Assembly (NCBI GenBank): GCA_016874315.1
Contig: VGTX01000049.1
Location: forward strand, 1 to 7,480
DNA: 7,480 nt
Origin: Gammaproteobacteria bacterium
GTDB lineage: Bacteria; Pseudomonadota; Gammaproteobacteria; Berkiellales; Berkiellaceae
Reading direction: 5' to 3'
A model generated the notes under the pieces. That model was not told where the DNA came from. It saw only the letters and a list, made by a program, of their open reading frames with translations, and ran no database searches. Of the stretch, positions 1 to 5,388 are shown in pieces (within the stretch, counting starts at the first letter, position 1; each line of letters begins with the position of its first letter). Both the position numbers and the translations under genes were made by a program.

Positions 1-1
1 C

Positions 2-955
2 GTCGAGGGTTCTCTCGATTTAAATGGAACACGCATGATTGTTCATCCAGAGCGAATAGGCAATATTCCTGATACATGGGAACAATTAAAACCAACTCTA
101 GATGATGCCATGCTTGCAACATATGCGCATCTTCAATCCCCTTTGAAAAGAGAATTGACTCTTTCCGATCGGGAAGATCGATCTTTGCAATATCACGATC
201 TGGACTTGATTCGAGTTGAAAATCTAAAAAAAATGTATGGTAATTTTTGCGCTGTATCACCATTGAATTTCACAGTGAAGCGTGGCGAAATTTTCGGTCT
301 TCTTGGTCCCAATGGCTCCGGAAAATCCACAACCTTTAAAATGCTTTGTGGTCTTGAAACCCCAACTTCAGGTAATGCATATATTCTCGGCAAAAGTATC
401 TCTCCACTCGATATCAATACACGAATGAAAATCGGATATATGCCTCAAAAGTTCTCGCTGTATCGGCTACTCAGTGTCAAAGAAAATCTCGATTTCTTTG
501 GGAAAATGTACAATGTGTCATCAAAAACTCTACAGCATCGCATCATAGAGCTGACAGATTTGCTCGATCTGAAAGAACATATTAATAAACCTGCCGGATC
601 GTTATCTCTAGGTCTTCAGCAACGCTTATCTTTTTGCTGTGCCCTACTTCACTATCCCGAGATTGTTTTCTTAGATGAGCCCACATCAGGGGTCGATCCA
701 ATGACTCGTAAAGATTTTTGGAAGCTGTTGCTCGGACTTGCTAATCATAATATTACAATGATTGTTACAACACATTTTCTTGATGAAGCTCAATATTGCG
801 ATCGAGCTTTGATGCTTCTTTCTGGAAGCCCTATTGCTCTAGGCTCTCCAAGCGACCTCATACAACAAGCAAAAAAATTTCAAAATCAGGTGCATTCAAT
901 GGAGGATGTTTTCCTAGCACACCTCAATCATTATGAGAAAATGGAGCATGCATGA
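2..955 (+). CDS. ybhF: YbhF-like double ABC exporter ATPase, 3' part (second nucleotide-binding domain)
   Basis: This is the ATP-hydrolysing subunit of an ABC-2 type exporter, acting on the cytoplasmic face of the inner membrane. The frame is open to the left edge, so the gene is 5'-truncated; 317 codons are visible. The ATG at 35 is probably internal, because residues around 92-130 nt (PTLDDAMLA) look like the tail of a first ABC domain, followed by a linker and a complete second domain. That domain has Walker A GPNGSGKST (305-331), a Q-loop glutamine (446-448), the signature LSLGLQQR (602-625), Walker B with FLDEPTSGVDP (668-700) and an H-loop VTTH (764-775). The signature lacks the usual LSGGQ, but as I recall E. 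coli YbhF has a similar LPLG-type form in its second domain. The stretch from the signature to THFLDEAQYCD also resembles YbhF closely. The stop overlaps the next start (ATGA). A generic double ABC ATPase of the same class is the main alternative. Confidence 0.88.
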   Translation, partial: VEGSLDLNGTRMIVHPERIGNIPDTWEQLKPTLDDAMLATYAHLQSPLKRELTLSDREDRSLQYHDLDLIRVENLKKMYGNFCAVSPLNFTVKRGEIFGLLGPNGSGKSTTFKMLCGLETPTSGNAYILGKSISPLDINTRMKIGYMPQKFSLYRLLSVKENLDFFGKMYNVSSKTLQHRIIELTDLLDLKEHINKPAGSLSLGLQQRLSFCCALLHYPEIVFLDEPTSGVDPMTRKDFWKLLLGLANHNITMIVTTHFLDEAQYCDRALMLLSGSPIALGSPSDLIQQAKKFQNQVHSMEDVFLAHLNHYEKMEHA

Positions 956-2052
956 AGCAAAATATATCATGGGAAAGAGTTCTAGCTTGTGTCTATAAAG
1001 AAGTAAAACATATTCAGCGTGATTGGAGTATTGTGCTTGTCGCGCTTGTATTACCAACTCTTCTTATGATCTTATTTGGGCAGGCCCTGAATCTCGATCC
1101 AGGTCATATGAAAATGCTGATTGTCTATCCAGATAACGCGTCACCAGTGCAATCTCAGCTTAATCCATATGAGTTTTCATCGAGTTTTGCCAATATTGAT
1201 GTTGAATCTCTAGACCATTCTATAAATTCTTTAAAATCTGGTCACAGCCGATCGTTTGTTTTGTTACAAGATAATAAGCAAATCAATGTGATTTGCGATG
1301 GCTCCGACCCAAATACCGCAAATATGCTGAGTAACACCATACTCGGAGTCTATCGCAATGATTTGTCTCAGCGTCGGCTTGAAAGCGGACAGCCTATGAT
1401 AAAAAATATTTCAGTTTCTCAACGTTCTTTTTATAATGAAGCTAACCTTACTCAGTGGATGCTCGTGCCTGGCTCTATTGCAGTGATTATGACTCTCGTT
1501 TCGACATTGCTCACTGCTCTCGTGATTGCAAAAGAATGGGAAAGAGGTAGTATCGAATCGCTTTTTACAACAGAGCTACAACCTGTAGAGCTGTTCTTGG
1601 GGAAATGGATTCCATATTGTGCGTTAGCTCTCTCTGTGCTTTTACTCTGCTTCATCATTGCACATTTTTGCTATTGTGTGCCAATGCGTAGCTCTCCAAT
1701 TACCCTGCTTTTCGTAACAATCTTTTTTTTATATGCAACGTTGAATTTAGGCCTGTGGATTTCTGCATCCTTGAAAGATCAATTTCTATGCGCCCAAGTT
1801 GCCTTAATGAGCGCTTATATGCCTTCATTTATGCTCTCTGGGTTTTTATTTGAAATACGTTCCATGCCCCTATTTACACAGTATCTCAGCGCACTCGTTC
1901 CAGCAAGATATTTTGTTCCTCCTTTACAAACTTGCTTTCTTGTTGGAGGCTCCTGGATATACTATCTTCCTTATTGCTGTATACTTTTACTATTAGGAAC
2001 ATTTTTTGGTTGGCGTGCTATTCAAGCTCTTTCTTTGAGGATGAGTAAATGA
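952..2052 (+). CDS. ybhS: YbhS-like ABC-2 type inner-membrane permease
   Basis: One of two membrane subunits of the exporter, 366 residues, close to the E. coli YbhS length. The topology is that of ABC-2 permeases. There is one N-terminal membrane helix (about residues 26-43), a large extracytoplasmic domain (about 44-168), then about five further hydrophobic segments (roughly 170-193, 220-243, 249-274, 283-305, 337-361). The conserved cytoplasmic motif after the second helix is present as AKEWERGSIESL (residues 193-204), followed by a P-x-E-x-x-x-GK stretch (211-218). The start overlaps the ybhF-like stop by four bases, with GGAG at 943-946 as ribosome binding site inside the upstream gene. 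Transport substrate cannot be read from sequence. E. coli YbhFSR has been linked to drug and cation efflux, which does not fix the substrate here. The S versus R assignment rests on gene order. Confidence 0.86.
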   Translation: MKQNISWERVLACVYKEVKHIQRDWSIVLVALVLPTLLMILFGQALNLDPGHMKMLIVYPDNASPVQSQLNPYEFSSSFANIDVESLDHSINSLKSGHSRSFVLLQDNKQINVICDGSDPNTANMLSNTILGVYRNDLSQRRLESGQPMIKNISVSQRSFYNEANLTQWMLVPGSIAVIMTLVSTLLTALVIAKEWERGSIESLFTTELQPVELFLGKWIPYCALALSVLLLCFIIAHFCYCVPMRSSPITLLFVTIFFLYATLNLGLWISASLKDQFLCAQVALMSAYMPSFMLSGFLFEIRSMPLFTQYLSALVPARYFVPPLQTCFLVGGSWIYYLPYCCILLLLGTFFGWRAIQALSLRMSK

Positions 2053-3173
2053 TTAATATCAATAGAATTCTGGTGTTATGTTGGAAGGAATTTTTGCTTC
2101 TTATCAAAGATCCAAAAGCACGCTTATTTCTTATCGGGCCACCCTTAATTCAGCTGTTTATATTTGCATATGCCGCAACATTAGAAGTCAAAAATGCCAA
2201 AATTGCTATATGCAATCACGACGGTGGGCAACTCAGTCAGAATTTTGTTGAACATCTTGCAGCAGCCCCTTGGATTTCAGAATTAATTGAAACATATGAT
2301 ATCAATCAAATTTCCGACTGGATCGAAAAGCAAGTTGTGCTCGCGGGAGTCATTATTCCTCAATCCTTCGAATCGAATATTCTTTCTCAACAAATAATTG
2401 AAGAATCCGTTGTTTTCCTTTACACCGATGGACGACGAGCAAATGCATCGCAACTCGTCGGTGGGTATATTCAAAATATCTGCGATCAAATGACAAGGGA
2501 GATTCAGTTCCAATCAGTCGCACCACAGCCAATCGCGCGCTATTGGTATAATCCTAATTTACAAGCAATTTGGGGTACAGTGCCTGCACTTGTCGCAATT
2601 ATTTCAATGCTGATGGGGTTTCTTGTCACAGCCCTCTCAATTGCAAGAGAAAAGGAAATGGGGACACTCGATTCATTATTTGTAGCACCTATTCGCTCAT
2701 TTGAGGTCCTCCTTGGTAAAGCCGGTCCAGCATTTATTGTTGGAATGTTTCAGGCTCTACTTATGACTCTCGTCGGATCGTGGTGGATGCAAATTCCGTT
2801 TCAAGGCCACCTCTCTGCATTAATGCTCATCTGCGCAGCCTTTATTTACTCGGTCATTGGTTTAGGACTCTTGATTTCATGCCTTGCACGTACGCAGCAG
2901 CAAGCAATTGTTGGGATCTTTTTTATGATGGTTCCGTGCGTAACACTCTCAGGATACGCCGCCCCTATCGAAAATATGCCTATGTGGTTACAGTACTGCT
3001 CTACCATCAACCCGCTCACCTACGGTCTGTTCGGCATTCGTGGAGTATTTTTAAAAAACCTTTCAATATTCATATTACTCAAACTTTGTGCGATATTGGT
3101 CACTATTGGAAGCGTGTTTCTTGGTATAGCTCATCATGTCTTCGATAACCGTCTTATCACAGGAACATCGTAG
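2049..3173 (+). CDS. ybhR: YbhR-like ABC-2 type inner-membrane permease
   Basis: The second membrane subunit, 374 residues, probably pairing with the preceding permease to form the channel driven by the YbhF-like ATPase. The architecture repeats that of its neighbour: N-terminal helix (about residues 26-43), extracytoplasmic domain (about 44-172), then helices near 173-199, 226-248, 256-281, 286-311 and 341-365. The ABC-2 signature region reads AREKEMGTLDSLFVAP (199-214), followed by FEVLLGK (218-224). The start lies in an ATGA overlap with the upstream stop. GAGG at 2037-2040 is the likely ribosome binding site. It is the last gene of the operon: the next start is 134 bp away. The two permeases share fold and motif but differ clearly in sequence, as expected for a heterodimer. 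Confidence 0.87.
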   Translation: MININRILVLCWKEFLLLIKDPKARLFLIGPPLIQLFIFAYAATLEVKNAKIAICNHDGGQLSQNFVEHLAAAPWISELIETYDINQISDWIEKQVVLAGVIIPQSFESNILSQQIIEESVVFLYTDGRRANASQLVGGYIQNICDQMTREIQFQSVAPQPIARYWYNPNLQAIWGTVPALVAIISMLMGFLVTALSIAREKEMGTLDSLFVAPIRSFEVLLGKAGPAFIVGMFQALLMTLVGSWWMQIPFQGHLSALMLICAAFIYSVIGLGLLISCLARTQQQAIVGIFFMMVPCVTLSGYAAPIENMPMWLQYCSTINPLTYGLFGIRGVFLKNLSIFILLKLCAILVTIGSVFLGIAHHVFDNRLITGTS

Positions 3174-3307
3174 ATAAACGAATGACTCATAATGCCTATG
3201 CACTCGTAGCTCTAAACACACAAAATGCTTGTAAGATTATCCAGGTCAATAAGTTATTAAAAATACACTATACTTCTAGTCAGTAATATTAAAATTATAT
3301 TGTAAAA
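3174..3307. other. Intergenic gap after the exporter operon
   Basis: 134 bp, AT-rich, especially from about 3250. I see no GC-rich hairpin followed by a T run, so the exporter operon has no obvious intrinsic terminator here; Rho-dependent termination or read-through into the next gene are both possible. No small gene with a ribosome binding site is visible. A possible -10 element is listed separately. Confidence 0.6.
3269..3274 (+). promoter_or_regulatory. Possible -10 element (TATACT) for the 643-residue gene
   Basis: TATACT differs from the sigma-70 consensus TATAAT at one base and lies 33 bases before the ATG at 3308, so a transcript starting near 3281 would have a leader of about 27 bases. 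The -35 region is poor: at a 17-base spacing the hexamer is TCAATA, matching three of six bases. In such AT-rich sequence this could be chance. Confidence 0.35.
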
Positions 3308-5239
3308 ATGCCATCTACCCAGAGTGCACAATCCGAACAAATTCGATTGCAAAGAAATTTAGAACTTTATGATCGATTTAGTTTCTTGAATTTTTTTATC
3401 TATCAGGTTGCTGTTACCTCAATATGTGCGATTGTCACAGTGATGTATCCTTCAAATATATTAAATTTATTATCTAAAATTAATGTTTATGTCGGCCTAA
3501 CATCAATATATGGAATCAATTACTACGCAACACGTGATATTAATAAATTGATAAAGGAAAAAACCTTGGCAGAGTGCTTGCTCTTGCAATCTTCTCTTAT
3601 TTACCAAGGGAACTATATGCAAGAAGCTGCCACTTCAAAGCTCAATCAATTGCGCAGCACATTAAGCTATCAAGACTATCTTAAAAAAATTGCAGAAACT
3701 CTCGATGAAATCAAAAAAAGTGATAGCCAACATCGTGTGGTCGCTTTGACTGATTTTTATAATATGATTCGCCTAGAACATCAACCATCATGGACAGATA
3801 GATTTCGCTTTAATATCACTCATATGTTTTCAGATGAGGAGTTACCTATCTTATCCGACCAGTTCTATGCTGATGCTTGTATAATTGCACTCTCTCATGG
3901 TGCTGATGAATTGGCATTTAAAATTTATAGAGACTATAGCTCTTTTCATTTTGGGTCTAAAATTTCCAACTCTTTAAAAGAAATTTTGAAAGAAAAAATT
4001 CATCAAGAGAAAATTCATGTCAATATAGAATTTCCAGAACTACAAAAACATACCCCATCTACTCCAAAATGGTTATTACGTATGATTAGTATGGGTCGAT
4101 ATTTGGGGGGTGATCTGGTTGTAGCAAGTGCGTATGTACAGGATTATATTCTTAGACAGTATATCTTAGGCCAGCAGTTGCTTGCTGTAATCGGACTTTC
4201 ACTAGCAAGCATCGCTATTGTGTTTTTCGGATTTGCAAGCCTTTGTCTTGCTGTGCTCGGTATTCGTGTTCTTTCACGGATGATCCTGCGTCAAGGCCTT
4301 AAATCTCAATCATTATCAGCTTTACTTAAAGACTATCACTATACACAGGATGATAAACTGCTTTCACTGATCGGATTGAAAATACAAACTCTTCTAAAAA
4401 CGAACAAGTTGGAGGATTTTCAATCCCTGACAGCTGAGACTGCGGGTGTGTATGAAAAGAGAAATGCCTTTTTTCTTGTAATGGAGTATATACAAACACA
4501 TCGACAAGATTTTTCATCTGAAAAGATTGCAAGCATTCATGAAAACTTGCTTATCTTTGCAAAAACATTCCATCCTGATGGCCAAGCACTCTTACAAAAA
4601 TATTACCCTCACTTGCAAGATGATAAACAAAAAGAAGCTATCAATACCTATCAAAGCCTCATGTGGTTCTTATCTTCAGAAAAGGTTTTAAAAGATCTGA
4701 TTTTCCCCATCAATACCGTCGCAAGTGCGAGTGCTACAAGCATCATCTTGCTTATACCAGCATTGACTCTGACTGCTTCAATGGTTTACACGGTTGTACC
4801 TGCAGTATGTTTTATTGTGATTTTAGCTCTTTGGGCATTGGCCTCTTGGTATGTTCGATCGCGTATCACTCAAAATTTCGACAAGATTACATTATCCGAA
4901 TTGCTCGATCAGAAATTCGATCGCCGGTTCGAAGAGGTCTTCTTCCAAAAGATTTTGACACTTGAAGCGCAGTATATTCAGGCTCATAATCAAAAAAATC
5001 ATAAAAAATGTAACGAGATTTTAGAAGAATTTCATGCCATTCAAGATCTGAAAGATCATGAATATCCCACAGGGTTAGAGAAATATAAGCAATGGGCACT
5101 CATGAGTAAAGAGCGGTTTGAAAGCTATGACCCACAGGCGACCACAGAACCCCTTTTACATCACTTATCTACTTTATTATTTTCTCAATCAAGTGATGAA
5201 AACAGCTCTGAAAAGAAAATAATCAATAAAAATCAATAA
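3308..5239 (+). CDS. Multi-segment membrane protein of unknown function, 643 residues
   Basis: I do not recognise this protein. It has no signal peptide and begins with a polar 23-residue stretch rich in Gln, Ser and Arg. Two hydrophobic stretches follow (about residues 26-47 and 51-73), then a soluble, mostly helical region (about 76-285), a hydrophobic stretch (291-318), a second soluble helical region (about 320-465) and two adjacent hydrophobic segments (470-494, 496-516). The C-terminal domain is soluble, charged and helical, and ends in a Ser/Glu/Asp/Lys-rich tail (626-643). It therefore probably spans a membrane four to six times with large domains between. No enzyme motif stands out. 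The ATG at 3308 is the only usual start after an in-frame stop at 3290-3292, but no Shine-Dalgarno sequence precedes it. A 10-bp tandem duplication spans its stop codon. The gene stands apart from the exporter operon. An integral inner-membrane protein or a secreted effector acting on host membranes would both fit; neither is shown. Confidence 0.85.
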   Translation: MPSTQSAQSEQIRLQRNLELYDRFSFLNFFIYQVAVTSICAIVTVMYPSNILNLLSKINVYVGLTSIYGINYYATRDINKLIKEKTLAECLLLQSSLIYQGNYMQEAATSKLNQLRSTLSYQDYLKKIAETLDEIKKSDSQHRVVALTDFYNMIRLEHQPSWTDRFRFNITHMFSDEELPILSDQFYADACIIALSHGADELAFKIYRDYSSFHFGSKISNSLKEILKEKIHQEKIHVNIEFPELQKHTPSTPKWLLRMISMGRYLGGDLVVASAYVQDYILRQYILGQQLLAVIGLSLASIAIVFFGFASLCLAVLGIRVLSRMILRQGLKSQSLSALLKDYHYTQDDKLLSLIGLKIQTLLKTNKLEDFQSLTAETAGVYEKRNAFFLVMEYIQTHRQDFSSEKIASIHENLLIFAKTFHPDGQALLQKYYPHLQDDKQKEAINTYQSLMWFLSSEKVLKDLIFPINTVASASATSIILLIPALTLTASMVYTVVPAVCFIVILALWALASWYVRSRITQNFDKITLSELLDQKFDRRFEEVFFQKILTLEAQYIQAHNQKNHKKCNEILEEFHAIQDLKDHEYPTGLEKYKQWALMSKERFESYDPQATTEPLLHHLSTLLFSQSSDENSSEKKIINKNQ

Positions 5240-5240
5240 A
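5221..5240 (+). repeat. Perfect 10-bp tandem duplication across a stop codon
   Basis: AATCAATAAA occurs twice in direct succession (5221-5230 and 5231-5240). The TAA stop of the 643-residue gene (5237-5239) lies in the second copy. Because 10 is not a multiple of three, the duplication changes the reading frame: with one copy, translation would continue past the present stop. Confidence 0.8.
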
Positions 5241-5271
5241 TTAAATATAAAGCATATTGATTGTCAAATAA

Positions 5272-5286
5272 GATTTTATTAAAATC
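5272..5286. repeat. 15-bp palindrome with 7-bp arms
   Basis: GATTTTA (5272-5278) and TAAAATC (5280-5286) are perfect reverse complements around one central T. It could be a repressor or nucleoid-protein site, or part of a weak hairpin after the upstream gene. It is too AT-rich and lacks the T tract expected of an intrinsic terminator. Confidence 0.5.
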
Positions 5287-5298
5287 ATAAACAGTCAC

Positions 5299-5337
5299 GT
5301 ATATACATGTAAAGATACAATCTTGTCTGTATATACA
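5299..5337. promoter_or_regulatory. Paired GTATATACA boxes, 30 bp apart
   Basis: The nonamer GTATATACA occurs at 5299-5307 and 5329-5337, start to start exactly 30 bp, close to three helical turns. The core GTATATAC is itself a perfect palindrome. Between them ATACA (5315-5319) and TGTAT (5328-5332) form another inverted pair overlapping the second box. This geometry fits two dimer sites on one face of DNA upstream of the ankyrin gene; the regulator is unknown. Either box could alternatively serve as a -10 element. Confidence 0.45.
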
Positions 5338-5359
5338 CAAATATGTTTTTTATTTCATC

Positions 5360-5375
5360 TCAGATTTTGATCTGA
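5360..5375 (+). promoter_or_regulatory. Hairpin abutting the ribosome binding site of the ankyrin gene
   Basis: TCAGAT (5360-5365) and ATCTGA (5370-5375) are perfect reverse complements around a TTTG loop. The last stem base is the first A of the AAGG ribosome binding site (5375-5378), so in RNA the stem could hinder ribosome loading. In DNA it could instead be an operator. Confidence 0.45.
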
Positions 5376-5378
5376 AGG
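5375..5378 (+). promoter_or_regulatory. Ribosome binding site supporting the start at 5389
   Basis: AAGG, in the context GAAGGTAG, ends 10 bases before the ATG at 5389. An in-frame TGA at 5368-5370 excludes any longer reading frame, so this site supports 5389 over the next in-frame ATG at 5404. Confidence 0.6.
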
Positions 5379-5388
5379 TAGTGTTTCA

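Larger units (their letters stand above)
5240..5388. other. Structured AT-rich intergenic region before the ankyrin gene
   Basis: 149 bp with several symmetrical elements, listed separately: a 15-bp palindrome (5272-5286), paired GTATATACA boxes (5299-5307 and 5329-5337) and a hairpin beside the ribosome binding site (5360-5375). A TTGTCA at 5261-5266 matches five of six bases of a -35 box, but the best -10 candidate (CATAAA, 5286-5291) sits at a poor 19-base spacing. No confident promoter is called. No intrinsic terminator is seen for the upstream gene. Both neighbours are on the + strand. Confidence 0.6.

Noticed and set aside
35..955. A complete single-domain ABC ATPase starting at the ATG at 35, with GGAA at 26-29 as a possible ribosome binding site
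   Set aside because: The frame is open to the window edge and the first 35 or so residues look like the tail of an upstream ABC domain plus linker, as in YbhF. A truncated double-ATPase gene is the better reading.
2780..3148. A 122-residue reading frame on the + strand
   Set aside because: It lies wholly inside the ybhR-like gene in another frame, with no ribosome binding site and no recognisable protein features.
3285..3301. Inverted repeat AATAT/ATATT just before the 643-residue gene
   Set aside because: Five-base arms made only of A and T are expected by chance in such an AT-rich stretch.
4663..4965. A 100-residue reading frame on the + strand
   Set aside because: It lies inside the 643-residue gene in another frame. 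Its Cys- and Ser-rich translation is a by-product of the hydrophobic coding sequence.
5272..5295. Intrinsic terminator after the 643-residue gene
   Set aside because: The palindrome is nearly all A/T, has a one-base centre and is not followed by a T run.
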